Assembly: GCA_032164295.1 (NCBI GenBank)
Contig: JAJHTX010000007.1
Coordinates: 1,710,501-1,774,500, forward strand
Source of the DNA: Inonotus obliquus
Taxonomy: Eukaryota; Basidiomycota; Agaricomycetes; Hymenochaetales; Hymenochaetaceae
Reading direction: 5' to 3'
DNA length: 64,000 nucleotides
A model generated the notes under the pieces. It made no database searches and was not told where the DNA came from. It worked only from the letters and a program-made list of their open reading frames with translations. Below are positions 12,813-26,098 of this stretch, in pieces. A program made the position numbers and the translations under genes. Within the stretch, counting starts at the first letter, position 1, and each line of letters opens with the position of its first letter.

Positions 12813-13415
12813 TCATGGAGAGAAACTCTTCGACATGAAGTTCCATGAGATTTGGATCACGCCAGTGTCAAGATTTGCGAGTTTAGAGAAAACAGCGGGA
12901 GACATATCTAAGCGACGTCAGGCGTTAATCAGACTTTTCGCCAATGATAATGAGGATAAACTTTACCGAGATCACCATCCGCGCAGCTTGGGCAACTATC
13001 GCGGGTGCGTCCGTATACCGTCTTTCCGTTTGCGGTATTCGTAATGCGGATCCACTACGTGCGACGCCAGCAAACATTAGTGCATCTGAGACTTGAACGA
13101 TAACTTGGAGTACTAACCTGATTGCAGTTTCCGCCACTGCCATACCTACTCTTTGCAATGGCGACGATAGGGTCAGACGAAGAGTCCGTGAAGCCGCAGT
13201 TACCGAGACCAGGATAGAACCAGGTACCCTATGCACCCAATGGTATTAGTCATGGGATAGCCATAAGGGGTGTTTCCAAAACTTACTCTGCCTGTGTGCG
13301 TGATTCGCTTCTCAAAGCTTTCGGTATCAGTCCCGTTCTGAGGTACTGGGGACGCGAGAGCGAAGAAGGCGAGGGCAAAGAATGTAACAAGGAAGGTGAT
13401 CGCGCGTAACATCAT
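12813..13415 (-). CDS. Small secreted double-psi beta-barrel (barwin/expansin-like) protein
   Basis: Small extracellular protein. ATG at 13415 (or 13412) begins a signal peptide with core AITFLVTFFALAFFALASPVP. After RITHTGR an intron (GTAAGT...CATAG) leads to GTWFYPGLGNCGFTDSSSD and IVAIAKSRYGSGGNC. A second intron leads to WIRITNTANGKTVYGRTRDS and CPSCADGDL. The last exon is DMSPAVFSKLANLDTGVIQI and then SWNFMSKSFSP, stop TGA at 12,813-12,815. The pattern GTWF-(Y)PGLGNCG, four Cys, and DSCPSC..GDLDMSP is that of fungal DPBB/RlpA-like proteins related to barwin and expansins. These lack enzymatic activity in known cases and are often induced in fruiting bodies or at plant contact. Function here is inferred; complete in four exons, no cellulose-binding module. 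Confidence 0.85.
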
Positions 13416-15717
13416 ATTGGTAGGTAGCACAGCAAGTATAGGGAATAGTAGAGATGTTCAAGCGGCGTCTTGACGCGTCGATGCGGGAGGCAGTATACAA
13501 GGACGAAGGGACGATAGAGGTTGAGGGGACGAAGACTTCCATAATCACAACGTTGCACTCTTTATACTCCTTGGTTTCCTTTCGATGAAGTAAGCTGAGT
13601 GTGGCCCCAGCGTTGTGAAAGTAATTGATCGGAAAACGGGCAGACGACGGCGCGGTACCTAGAAGCAAAAAAATTTGCACGAAAACGAAATGAGGGTTGC
13701 TGACAGGAACGGTACAAACATTGCCGTAAATGGAACTCAGAATAAGGTTTATTCTCACAGTTCCACTTTTGGAAGGTGATGCGTGTGACGCACGTGTCGT
13801 TACCGGCGTGAGCTGGGCACAGCAACACCCTCAACTCAACCATCGCTCGTCACTGATACACCACCATCTTTGCATCGTGTAGTCTCCAAGTCTCCAAGAT
13901 GAAACCGAAAAAACTCATCTATCGTCTCCCAGTTGACTCAGGCAACTGTTGTTCTCCGGCGTTACGTATTTCTACTACACTCGCTTCCCACATTTTCATG
14001 GCTGATGCGCAGCCACCCTGAGCGCCCTTTCACTATTTTTCTTCCGGTCACCTCTTTCCACGAGTGAATGTGAAACTGCGCGTCGGGTTGTCCTAATATG
14101 CTGCTACCGGATCTCTTCATCGCACTCCCATGCGATTTCACACTACCGGGGTCAGCAAAAACAGAGTGGACCCCCAAAATCTCCTTCGAAAAATTGGTAT
14201 GGAGCTTGGACCTAGAACTTTATTGTTACCGAGTGGTTCGCCCTTTGAAAGACGGAATGCGGTTTTTTGCTGCTCGGGTCGACTGTTCCGATGTTGGTAA
14301 TCCTAGACTCTGACACTGAGCGGTAGGTTTAGGATGAGACTTCTTTGAATAGTCTTTTCTTTCGCCCTGGTCTGAATTTTCCGCTGCCAAGTGGGACCAG
14401 ACTGGCCGCGGAAGCGCGTCTCCGAAAGTACATGGGACCCTTCGTTTTCGGTTGATCTAATTTTCTCGAACGAGCCACCCGGATCTCTCATAATACACCC
14501 CCTTCTCAACCAATCGGACAGCGAAGCTATTCTCGTCACCATTCACAACTCGTTCTCGAGGATACAAGCGGTCGGACCGCAGCTTGAAATAAGTCGCCGT
14601 GTCTTTGACTATACCTCGTCTCTATTCCGGAAGTAGTATCGACCGCTCATGCAAGGAACCAACAAAATACGCGTAACGAAAGCAAACGATGCTTGATTTC
14701 TCTGTGGGAGGGAATTTTTGGCGGAAGAATCACCCTCGTCGACGCTCTCTAAAGACTACCGACGCTTTTTGAGCCCCTTCGGCCGAATACATTATTTCTC
14801 AATTCTTAGAATCCACAGGAACTGGAACCGAACCGAAATCCGACTGCAATCAATGACGTCTTGGGCCTGAGTATTGTTGGGCAAACAAACATTGGGCCTT
14901 ACCAGGCGTTCTGCAGTTGATCACTGCCCACCCTCATTTCTCCTGCACGCATCTCAAGAGGCACCAATACACTAATCCTTTTCTTATGCTAGCGCCAAGA
15001 TCCCCATTGAAAAAGTATGGTTTCTGGGTTTGAAAGAGCACAAGTCCGCCCGTTTTTTTGTATTCCGCTTCCTTTATCGGAACTAGACGCGTCGCGACGC
15101 GAACGCGCGTTCATCGCAAATTAAACTCCCGCATTTTATCAAGCAAGTACATTACACGTAAAATCGAGGAAAGCTTCCAGCATGGTCAGCGCAAAGCCAA
15201 TCCTACACCTTGCCTGGATCTCGGGTGCATATTCTGAACCTATTATGATGAGCACACGCAACAACCGGAACTTGGTTTTTTAATAAAGGACCTCGCGTTG
15301 ATAATTCCCGTCCGGCTTGCAACGCACTGGGACGAAAGTATGGCCCGTTCAATGCAGTGAACCCTCGGGTACCAGCGGGCTTGCTGTTGAGTAGGAAATT
15401 ATGTCCACCACGCTTTGCCCATGGGGACAAATGAAAATCCTTTATATCCGAGCAATGGAAGCAAAACTTAGGCACGACCTAATAAACGGGTACGGTAGAG
15501 GCGCACGTTTCACACACGAGGTTACAGTGGTGGTACACTACATACCTACTCTAGGGAAAAGGTCTAATCAGATCGCGGGTATGGATACAAGTGATCAGCG
15601 CGGGTGAAAGTGGAGAGGATCGACTCTTGCCCGAATAAGCATAAACTACTATTGTCACCAGAGAAGGGGAAAATAAAGAAGAATAAGGATAAGAACGGAG
15701 AGAAATCGTCTTGGACG
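13416..15717. other. 2.3-kb gene-free region
   Basis: Holds the promoter of the DPBB protein and the 3' flank of the SNM1-like gene. A GC-rich palindromic cluster of ACGCG motifs lies at about 15,088-15,108. No gene is recognised. Confidence 0.4.
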
Positions 15718-18409
15718 TCAAGGGTGACTGGGGTTAGTCGGTTCTTCGTCAGTAAAGAGGTCATTTAGTACAAATTTCATTGCAGGCAAGGAAGGCTTCC
15801 TCCTCGCTTGCAGGTCTTCCAGAATCTGCTTCTCGAGACTGCGGCTTCGCGTCCAATTAATATGCGGACTGCTACTGTCTGCCGATGAATTGTGACCCGT
15901 CCGCGAACAAGATGCAGACTGCGCTCTGTTCTTCGGCACAGTCGATGACGACGAGGATGACGCCTCCGCGCGCAGCTTGTCACGTTTCCGAGAACGCACA
16001 CTTTCCTTTGCAACGTCGGGCCGCGCAAGTGATAGTCTCTGTGATAGCTCGACTCGGGCTTTCTTCCTGAGGCGTTTCTCCTTGCGCCCTTCCATCGTCA
16101 TATGGTGTGATAATTGGCGTTTACTGGTCCGTACCGGAGCAGAGAACGACGATATCGACATCTGGGACGATGGGATGTTCTCGCGATCAACGAGCTGAGT
16201 ATCCTCAGGCATGCTTGCAAATTCTTCGGCATCGCTTTTCATCTGCTGGCGAGTCATAGGTCTACTCCCATGTTCATCTGGGAGTGGTATGCATAGCTCC
16301 TTATTCACAACGATCAAAGGTTTCGAGAGGGCGGGATTGTCTCCCGTTGCATCGAAAGTTTGACCTATCTTCCTATCATTCCTCGGGTTAATGTCTCGAA
16401 TGTCCGGTACGTCTGAGGCATGCCCGCCTCTACCATGGAAAGAGATGCGCGTGGATGGAATGTGCCTTAAACCCGGTGACTTGCCGGGCACCGTAGCAGC
16501 CCGCCCAATCGACGAGTCCTTAGATAGCCCGTTTCCATTCGTATCCTCCGGAGAATCATTAATAAGAGGGAGGTTCAGATGACCTCCGAATAACAATTCG
16601 GCCATTCTACCAGAGTTCTCTTCATCACTGGAGCTGTCGTCACCATCCTGACTCTCTAAATACTCTGGTATCACTGGTTGATAATTGGCGTCCCTTAGAG
16701 CACGCTCAACCAGAGCACTTATGCCCTTTGGCAGATATCCCATCAAGCGCGAGATTAGACTTCGCGCACTGAACCCGCCATCGACCATACCAGGCGATGC
16801 TATCCAAATACTAGCAAGTGTGTCGAGCTGCTCGGGAGCGTTGCCGCCTTCAAGATTTTTCAGGGAAGAATCCACAATAATTGCGTCGAACTCGAGATTC
16901 TTTATATCAGCTACGGACAGGTTGATTGACATCTCCTCTTGGATGCGTTCAACACCGCCCTCTGCCATGTGGGGACCAAACATATTCGGAATACATGCCC
17001 AATCGAGACCATGAAGGCCAGGTTCCAGAAAGTTGGGTATGAGTCGCTTGGGCTTAAATAAGGCAACAAAATTCTGAAGTTCTGGTAGTGTTGAATGACG
17101 ATGTAGGGGGACGAGCTATTCCTGAATTAGTTTTTGCACGAAGATGTCCAAGAAATAGTTTCGCCTTACCAAGAGTGATGGCAATTCACCACGCTCGAGC
17201 TGACTCTTGGTCTTAGCCAGATATAAGCCCCAATTGTCTGAGCTCATGCTCACGGGATTGATGTAAACTACTCCGGGATCCTCGTTCCGAACTAACTCAC
17301 ACCGTGAGAATCTCTCACAAGCGTGAAAACGCGTGGACTTGAAGTCTTGAGTGATGAGAGCACGCAGAGCTCTGTCGCTAAGGCTCGAGTAGACATCGTG
17401 TTTATACCTGTCGACATGAATCTAGGTCGCCTAAGTGAGTAAAAACGGTCGGTCAGGAAGTGCTAGAACCCACCTTAGACTGGAACGTGCGAGAGACAGC
17501 CTTGAGTAAATCTTCATAGCCCCAAGTCCAGGAATTAATGAAGAAACGCATGTGTACGGGATACGCTTTCATCAAGTCTATAAGACCATTAACGGCATCA
17601 TTCTTTGAAGGAGTCAGATGGCAGAAGACGCGGTATGAGCGAACCAAACCTTCGTGGGTATGGTGTCCATATTCAGCATGCTGGCAGTGTCAAGATATAT
17701 GGCTTCAAGAACCCCCGAGCACTCATTGGTTTCCGAGCCCTCGGATTTCAATGAGTCGCGAACAACGTATCGCTTCAAGAAGGGGTTTCTCATGATGGAC
17801 CCAATGAATATAGGTTCCGCACGAAAGTCGCCTGTATGCAGAATGTCTCCCTTCGATCCCTGAATTAAAAACCTTAGGGCACAGTTAGCATAGCAAAATT
17901 AGAGAAGCGGAGAACAGCGCACATAACAGAGCCTGGGCAATGGTTCGCATCAATGAGGGTAATAGTCACCCATTCATTGTTCGATATTTCAACTTTTGTG
18001 GGAACATGTAGCGGCATACCGCGCTGAAAGCCGAATTACTTATTGCCCGATAAAGAAGAATTTTACATACGATAAGATCAAAATCAGCGCATCCCCTCAT
18101 GTCTTGAGTGGAGTTCACCGAACATTTCAGGTGCCCGAATGTCCGTTGCTTTTCGACGACGTACTCCTCTTCTCGGAGGTATCTAGCTTGATACGTCTCA
18201 TGTCTTAGAAGCATTTCCCTTGCATCCCATGAGCAAATGATTATGGACCCGAACGATTTGGCATTCAGGCCGATAATATGGTCGGAATGTGTGTGAGTCA
18301 AAAGATGAAGTGCTGCCACAGCGAGACTACCATCGCGGGGTACAGAGAATTCGTCTACGCGGATCGGATAAGGCTTGACGAATGAATTGTACGGTGTTCC
18401 AGGAGGCAT
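15718..18409 (-). CDS. SNM1/Artemis-like metallo-beta-lactamase (beta-CASP) DNA-repair nuclease
   Basis: Probable nuclear 5' exonuclease or hairpin nuclease of the DNA cross-link / end-joining repair family. ATG at 18409: MPPGTPYNSFVKPYPIRVDE. The metal-binding motif HTHSDHIIGLNAKSF matches the MBL HxHxDH signature. Later exons show HTGDFRAEPIFIGS and EAIYLDTASML (further MBL motifs), then VRSYRVFCHLTPSKND and HMRFFINSWTWGYEDLL in the beta-CASP part. The final exon (about 420 codons, from 16,983 down to the stop at 15,718) is largely low-complexity, acidic and Ser-rich with basic clusters, typical of the disordered regulatory C-terminus of Artemis-type proteins. Introns separate at least four exons. 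Artemis-like rather than Pso2-like is favoured because there is no N-terminal zinc finger and the C-tail is long; this is an inference. Confidence 0.82.
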
Positions 18410-19546
18410 CTCTAATACGAGGGAGATAGAGTGCTTAGAGCCATTTTACGAGTTTTTCCTCTGCCACGCCTCGGTGTGGGTTGCTTGTGAGTTGATGATC
18501 AAGGTGGTCCCAGCCATCAAATCAAGACCCAGTGATGCATGTGACCGCGATATTGTGACGTAAGCCAGCACAGCCACGATTATGAGATTATTCGTTGATT
18601 GAAATCTTCATCTTCATTTTTCTAACCCATAGAACAGTCACCAAATCCTCACGTACTTTAAGCACCGCAATGTGGTTCTTAAACGCCTTTCTGCGCGGGA
18701 GAGAGTCCGAAGCCAAGTATGTCTCCTCCCGATTTAAGGTGCTCCATTTACTAGGTTATCTACTGGACCCTGTGCAGTGGGATGAAATAGAAGAACTCCA
18801 TGCATGCCGAGCAACATCAACATTGTCGCCTCGCCGTCCTATCAATCAGCTTTTCCATCGCGGACCAATTAAAAGAGATATTAATTTCTTACGGTTTTAT
18901 TTCTTCTTTTTCATCATGCAAATGGATCCGGGAGAAAATCAGGGTATAATCTGACTGTTTTCAACTGGAAAGCGGTGCGTCCATGTCAAATAGATGAACT
19001 CGACACTCGACTTATAAGGGCATTTTTATTCGCAAGCAATCCATTCTGGATGTACTATATCCGGGATGGCACTGCAGTTCTCTCTTCAAGAAAGTAGAAC
19101 GCCCTGCGCTGGATTCGTGTCCTTGAGTTTAGGACAATGCTGTATTTCCTTCGGGATCGATTTGGCTAAGGGCAGTACATGAAGTCGGCAGAACTCTTGG
19201 ATTCTCGTTCCGCCTCTCGTATTCAGAAGTTCCGTTCACGTGGCCGAGAATGTTTTCGCACTGCCTACGGACGAGAAAAGTCGAAATTCCTTCGCTGACA
19301 TGTACAGCATTTAATAAGAAGAGGCTCTTGCCGAAAGTAGCACCAGAACGCCTTTGACCATTCGGAAGCATTGCAGGTGTCCCAGTCTCTATGAATTTGG
19401 ATACCTCTGGCCCTCTGTTGCTTGTTAGTGTGCGCCATAGTCTCTCCGACATACACCTTCCAGCTCCAACACAGACTAGATTGAAGGGCCATATCTCGCT
19501 TTTCGTCTGCGTCATCCTTTTCGGCATACTCTGAGCAAAGGCTCCG
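18410..19546. other. 1.1-kb intergenic region
   Basis: Divergent promoters of the SNM1-like gene and the membrane-protein gene. A minus-strand frame open from 19,794 to 19,129 overlaps the 5' end of the plus-strand gene. It shows no recognisable domain and is treated as spurious. Confidence 0.4.
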
Positions 19547-21975
19547 ATGTCTCTTGTCATCGGCGCAACAGGCGATTGTGACTCGACCAGTAACCCAATT
19601 ATGCACGAGCAATCGTCCGGACCCCTTTCTCTGATGATGCCCAACATGCCAGCGCCAGCGCTGACGCGTGAACGCCTCGATTCAGGAGATTTAATCTCCA
19701 ACCGATCACCGACTCTGACTGATACACCCACGCTGCCTTCGCCCATGATGAAGGACGAGCCTGGCAGTATGACAGTAGTGCGCATGCCAGTCAAACCAAT
19801 ACTTCCCTCGCAGAGGCCTCGCTATGAGCGAAACATAGTCGTGTACGTTGTTGGTCCCACCTCCCATCTGATTCGAGCTCAGTCCTTTTTCAGTGAAAGC
19901 GACCCAGGACCTTTCATCTTTGGATCGTTAGAGACTCTATCCTCCAGTGAGCGCGATGTGATGTCTAATAGGTCCCAGGATTGTTCTCCCTGGCAACTGC
20001 ACGTTCATCCGGAGGGACTACCGTACTACAGTTTGAAGCGTGATTCCAACAAGTTCTGTTATGTAACTGAAGCCAACGCCGAGGACCCACAAGTGCATGT
20101 CAAGCTGGAGAAATTTTCCACCGCTATCGAGAACAAGGCAAAACTGCACGAAGAAAAGCATCAACTTCCACCCAATGTCGAAGTCTGCCTCGAGATCGAC
20201 GGCGATAACGATTGGATGTATTACATGGTTGACCTGGATCGCCGATGCGTGTTCTGGCTCGATACTATAGATCTTTCAAATGAAACAGAGTGGCCGTTGC
20301 GGATGGAGTCGAAACATCGGTTCCGTGAGTGCTCAAGCGGAACACAACCTTTGAACTCACACTTACATCCCTTCACCAGAACTCAAATTGGCTAGCGAGT
20401 TCTGGATACACATAGAGCATTTCCCGATGTCGCATCGCCAGCATTTGCATGGACTTATAGATGAAGTCTCAGAAACTCTCAGCTATCTGAACATCGGTAT
20501 ATATCTCGAGAACGATAACCGGGAAGATAACATCTTTACTGACACGGGGGACAGATTTGACAACCTCAACAGAGTCCACATGTCCATACGGGCCTGACGA
20601 AATGCGCTCACTCGTGGACTCGGTGAAAGGGTTTAACAGTACGTAGCTCCCTAATCACTCCAATACCATTGAAGCTTTGTTAATCTCTGAGCGTAGAGCT
20701 TAAAGATTGGACTTCGTCTAGCTTCGCAATCGTTGGTCTCGGTAAGTGTATTTCTTCCGCATCTGTCGAAGATGCTCATCGGCTGTCTAGCTCGAATAAT
20801 GACCATACTAAGTACGTGTCTACTTATAGTTTATGACACAGTTTATGACAATCCTGAACCTCATGGTATTCGCAATAGTCTTCGAACGGATGTCTAACTT
20901 TTACGGCTCCCACGGAGCGCGTCTAAATGTCTTCCAGAGCGTGCATGGCAAGAGCCCCGATCGGCGCTCACGTTCTCTTCTCGTGAAGTGTCTCACACCA
21001 CTGCTATTCTACGCACCCGCAAATTACCTATGGAGGCTTGAGAGGCTATACATCGATAGGGCTATGAGACAACGCCTTTGGCAAAAGTTCCATGACAAAC
21101 TCGACTCAGACTTGAGTGGGATCTTACTTCTTGTCAGTATTCTCTGAAAGAATCATCCGTCTAGATCTGAGTCACTAATATCTTCGCTTTATTATAATTA
21201 TAGCTAACCATCATCCTCGCCGGCAATGCCGGGATGTTGGCCGTTCCAAACATGCTTTCCCAAGACGGCCCAATTCATTTCTCGAATGCCGCAGTAATTG
21301 CATGCCACTTATCCGCCATCGCGTCTTTCGGAGGGATCCTCATCGGCCTCCAACTCAAAATCCAAGAAATCCGCTCGAACGCTATGGGCCCTAAGACTAT
21401 CATAGATCACGCGGTACATACGACTCCTGAAACTTCACTGTATTTCTCAACGATTTCGCTAATTAATGTCTGTTTTGTTGGATATCCCAGGGCGCCTTTA
21501 TTGCTAGAAGTAGGCATGAACAACTCAAGCTTGAGTCTTTGGCAATTCATTATAGTCTTCCTTACGCAATGCTTATGTGGAGGTATGGGATTTATTTTCC
21601 CTTAAGTTCTTCTGACTTCAATTTCATATTTATCTTTATCATTTTAGCGTCGTGACATTCTCCGTGTCAATCGCCATAACCTGTTTCGACGTCGTCAACG
21701 AAAAGCCCAATCTCACATCACGCATCATCTACATTATCTTCTGGTCATTCACGCTGATATTCGTCCTCTGGAGTATGCTAACCGGTTGGGAGTTTACCAC
21801 TTGCTCCCATTGGACTGATATTTTCAAGCCGAAATGGTTCTCGAAAGTGTCAGTTCGAAAATCGTATATTACCCAGACTCAGACTCAGACTCAGACTCAG
21901 AATGAGGTGAAACGGGAGGAAGAAGGTAGCGGAGAGATGGATTTGTCATGTGTTGAGAAAGCTGGGAAGTATTGA
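19547..21975 (+). CDS. Agaricomycete-type membrane protein of unknown function (WW-like N-terminal region, C-terminal membrane helices)
   Basis: Member of a large family common in Agaricomycete genomes with no assigned function. ATG at 19547, or 19601 (MHEQSSG). The N-terminus is Pro/Ser-rich. A conserved core follows: WQLHVHPEGLPYYSLKRDS (a WW-like stretch), FCYVTEANAEDPQVHVKLEK, VCLEIDGDNDWMYYMVDLDR and RCVFWLDTIDLS. The next exons encode ASEFWIHIEHFPMSH and LYFSTISLINVCF-type hydrophobic helices; about four or five candidate membrane segments lie between 20,830 and 21,800 (for example ILNLMVFAIVF, IIYIIFWSFTLIFVL). At least six introns. The cytosolic tail carries a CAGACT hexanucleotide run read as alternating Gln-Thr, then an acidic end. 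Family assignment is confident; function unknown. Confidence 0.75.
21871..21903 (+). repeat. Coding hexanucleotide repeat (CAGACT)n
   Basis: About five CAGACT units near 21,872-21,902 encode a Gln-Thr repeat in the C-terminal tail of the membrane protein. Confidence 0.85.
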
Positions 21976-22580
21976 TCTTTTGAAGGGTTTAGAGTGAATG
22001 AACGAAACGATCCATACCCTTTATGAAACTTGTGATTTGTGATTGTCCGTGACTCTATACTGCCTGTAGATGTGTTACTTTGAGGATGCTTTCGTTCTTG
22101 TAAGATAGTCATTAGTCGAATAGAGTTAGAATGGAATGCCATTTCGTGAAACGCCCATACATTACGCCGCAAAAGATCCCGAGGGCGTTTTCTAGTTACA
22201 CGTATATTATCGCAACTCCGTTCCATGTCCGAGTCAGACTCTGGTACTCTGCTCCAAAAGGAGCGGGTCTACAATCGATTTCGATTTCAAATTACAGAAC
22301 GGAATTACGGTCCGTAAGATCCATATGAACGAGCTTATATGCGAAATGATTCGGTCCTTACTTATACCAATCTAGGACCATTGTTGACTTTATGGTCCCC
22401 GCGCAGTATACAGTCGTCTTCTTTTACTTCTTTTCTTTTACTACATACATCGGACATACCTAAGTCGCATTTAGCAATAAGCATCACATCTAGTTTCCAA
22501 TCCCCGCAAAAAAAAATCAAAAATCAGAACTCACATAAGTAATCAATCAAGTCAATTTACTGATTTAGTAATTTAGTAAT
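21976..22580. other. Intergenic region between convergent genes
   Basis: 3' flanks of the membrane-protein gene (+) and DAHP synthase (-). AT-rich, nothing else visible. Confidence 0.5.
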
Positions 22581-25351
22581 TTACACAACTTGCCCTGGAC
22601 CTCGTTGACCTCGTTTCAACCGTCCAGCTAATTCCGAAAGGAGCGTGTCTGTCGCCCCGGGTGAAGTACCACCGCCACCACCACCAGAACGTTGTTTCTT
22701 GAAGTAGTTAGTGATGAGAAACGCGAGGTCTACCGAATTTGTAAGGCGGGCAAAGGGTAGGAGTGTGCAGGGTAGAAGGATAAACAATTCCGATCAGTCG
22801 AGTCAGTGAAAACGGAGGGGAAGGACTTACCTAGACTCTGCTCAAAGTTAAGCCGAGGATCACAGAATGACTATAATCCACGAATCAGAGACGCAGATCA
22901 GCAGGATAGACATTGCCATTGCCATTATTTCAAAAACTCCAGATTTCGTTAATAACACATACCTGGTAACGAAGTCCAAGCTCTTCCTCAGTAAGCTCCA
23001 TACTCCCACCAAGACATTCCGTAACACTAAACCCAGCCTCATTAAACTCTCCCGTAAACTCAAGACTTACACCATTCAATACCGAGTTACACTCAGCATG
23101 AATACGCAAACATGCAGTCAACTCGTCTACGATTGCACCAAACTGGCGCGTTTTCAAGCCGGTTGAGGAGACGTGTGTACTATGACATGAAGATGAAAAG
23201 AGAGAGAGAGGATATTAATTAGCTTGGAGCTTGGACTTTTTGATACGGTTTGGTTTGGGGAGAAAGAAGAGGGGTATGGGAGATGAATAATGATGAGAAA
23301 AAAAAACTTACTTTCCATGCATGGGATCACACACCCACGCCACTGGGTGTCCTGAAGTTTTTACTACCTCGACGTGTCCAGCAAGGTACTCCGAAACCTT
23401 GCTTGCGCCATAGCGCGTAATCAAAGTTACACGGCCACTTTCCTTCTCCGGGTTAACAGCTAAATCAAATCAAATCAAATTAATTTAGTACGGAACATCC
23501 CAGTCCAGCACATGCCGAAGCCGAACCAATCCAATCCTAATAATCGGAACTTGGAAACTCACTGTCGAGGAGTTTAACAAGTTCATCACCACGCATAGAC
23601 GGACCAACCTTAATCCCAATAGGATTACGGATACCTCGGAAATACTCCACGTGCGCACCATCCAATTGGCGCGTACGATCTCCAATCCAAACAAAGTGCG
23701 CAGAGGTGTTGTAGAATGCATGTGGTATACCATCGGGGTCATTACCATTTCCGTTACTCTTAAACGCGGCAGCGTTGTCGGTGCCTTTTACCAATGAACG
23801 GAGAGCTGAAGGCACGGGGAGAGCACGAGTAAGAGCTTCTTCGTAGCCTAACATCAAGCCTTCATGACTGAAATGTAAGGACAGAAACGAGTTCCCCGTC
23901 AATACCAACGTTTCCTCGGTTCATTCTTGATGGGAGCGTACCTAGTGTAGAAATCGACTTCGCCGAGTACGCCTCGTCCACCTCCTTGTTCGAATCCAAG
24001 AGCCTCTCGGCCCGAAGTCGCACCGATTGTACTACTGAACTCGAGCGCATCCGCGAGGCCCTCTGTTATTCGCTCAAACTCCTTTCTGTAGCGAATATTA
24101 AAACTTCAAACTTCAATGTAAGCGATGGTTTCTGGGTACTTGCCGTAAAGTAGGAGATCGCACATGCGCAAGCGACCAATCCCGAGGATGATGCTGCTGG
24201 AGCGATGCGAATCCAGACGTCAGCAGTGAACGGACGCAATTGAGCGTTGCAGTCGAGTGGAAGTATGCGCTGGGAAGTGAAGAGAAAGAGGATGAGAAAT
24301 AGAAACCGATTTCCATGGATAGACCGACCTCAGCAAACGCTCGGGGTCAGGAGTACGAGTACTAGGGTCTAGACTGAAGTAGTTTCCCGGGCCTGAATAA
24401 GACAATTGAATCCCATGCCATCTGAGTTACTGACCTGTTCACATTGTCTCCTCTGTCAAGCTAATATTAGTGATCTACCGGAGGGTATACGGCACACTCG
24501 CGGAATACCTACCGAAAGCTCAAAACCTCGTTTCCGTTGATCACTTCGGTTCCACTACTCCTCGGCTTCGCATACTGACCAGCAATTCGGCCTATCCGAA
24601 CCTACAACACCTTCTCAGACACACTCCGCACATTGGCATCTGACAAATGCGAACATACTACGGGTACGCGAGCACCCCAAATAAGGATCAGGGAAAACGT
24701 AAGTATAAGACCAAGCTTTGCGGATATGTTTTCCTGTAAGTAAGCAAGTCGGAAAGGGGAAAGACAATTCGCGTGTTCAACAGCCGTTCTCCGAAAATAA
24801 ATGATTGAAAGAGACTGACATGTGTGCACGCGTCAAAGCTTTCCGCGCAGTCTCCTGCATGTAACAAGAAAGCTTCGTTACGTTGAACTGCAGCAAGTTG
24901 GAATCGCAGACGCTCGATCTATCCGATTGGAAGAAGAAAATGGAAAAGCAGGGAAATCAAGTATCAATCTCAATTCCATTGATCAGAATCACTCGAAAGA
25001 GATAGAGACTGACCTCGCCAGGAGATACGAGTGGCGGTAGCCTCGCTACATGATCAAGCACTCTAACATAATACGTCAGAATAAAACAAGATCAAAACTG
25101 CATGATTCTTGAGAAAAACGAAACCACCAAAAGATCTTGAGACGAAATGCTCGATCAAGGAACTGACCTTTGGAGGTGGTCCTCATCAGGGTAATCTACA
25201 CCCTATCATCGCAGCGCATTGGATAAAATAGCTACTCGTCAGCCTAAGCCTTCAAAACCAGGCGATGCGCAATGATGAAACACACCTGAGCAATTGGCTT
25301 AGTCCTCCAAGTAGACGGCGTCCACTGACGGGTATTCGATGAATCCACCAT
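22581..25351 (-). CDS. Class II 3-deoxy-D-arabino-heptulosonate-7-phosphate (DAHP) synthase
   Basis: First step of the shikimate pathway: phosphoenolpyruvate plus erythrose 4-phosphate to DAHP. ATG at 25,349-25,351 starts MVDSSNTRQWTPSTW, then RTKPIAQ, YPDEDHLQR, LPPLVSPGEV, RFQLAAVQRNEAFLLHAGD, CAESFDAC (catalytic-metal Cys block) and VRIGRIAGQYAKPRSSGTE. Further exons give NYFSLDPSTRTPDPERLLR, SAHFVWIGDRTRQLDGAHVE, RNPIGIKVGPSMRGDELVK, RVTLITRYGASKVSEYLA, WVCDPMHGK and LGGSMELTEEELGLRYQ. The tail has a poly-Gly run (about 22,672-22,690). This is the plant/AroA-II type, not the Aro3/Aro4 class I type; fungal class II enzymes such as Neurospora aro-8 are known. About ten introns; one contains an (AAATC)n run near 23,462. 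Complete by motif content. Confidence 0.93.
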
Positions 25352-26098
25352 AACTAATAATGCGAAACTTCCAAGTAAATCGATCGGCAATATCAGAGTC
25401 CTTGTGCTGTGAACGCGACTGCACGGGTCGCTGTAATGTATAATTCGCGTTATGAATGAAGAAACAAGGTAGTGACGCGGTCGATGAATGTAATTTTACT
25501 GTCGGATCAAAGTTGTGACTCGTGCGACAATCCCGATCAGTTTTATCCCGGTGATGCCGATCCAGCTCCGTCCGTGTAGTTTCGCGCAGCAAGGCCAAAA
25601 CAAAAAGCCACTTTGTTCTGCAGCATCTTGCCTTGAAGGTCGTCAGGCAAAATTACCGATTTCCGCGGCGTTCGTCAAAACAACTTACCCTAAAGGCGAT
25701 ATTTCCCGCGCTGATCCTTATCACAAACAAAGGAAAAAAACACCTCACCTCTTGCAAAAGTGGCATAACTACATAAAAGCACAATGCAATTTCATCTCGC
25801 AATACAATTGCGTTCTGGCGATATATTTGTACACATGGGTAAGGGCGACCACGGAGCGCGACAGCATAGTATACATAGAGAATAAAGAACGAATATGGAA
25901 ATGCAGAGAGAAAGCAGGCGGATGTAAGGCGACGTCAAGTCGTTAAGCTTCGTGGACCTTGATACGACATCAAGTCGTTCATTCGTGGTAATATGAGAGT
26001 GAGCCCGCCTTTCGACCACGGCCACGGTGCAAAGAAATCAAAGACTCAAGTGAATGAATATATGAAAGGGGAGAGCAGGGTACGACGGTCAAAGCGAA
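25352..26098. other. Intergenic region between DAHP synthase promoter and AA9 3' end
   Basis: No gene or repeat recognised in 750 bp. Confidence 0.5.

Noticed and set aside
19129..19794. Minus-strand open frame of 221 codons antisense to the membrane-protein gene
   Set aside because: Overlaps the well-supported plus-strand 5' exon, has no recognisable domain and no splice context; the part outside the overlap also shows no family motif.
6759..25351. Aromatic metabolism cluster (decarboxylase plus DAHP synthase)
   Set aside because: The two genes are about 14 kb apart with unrelated genes between; co-location is not evidence of a cluster.
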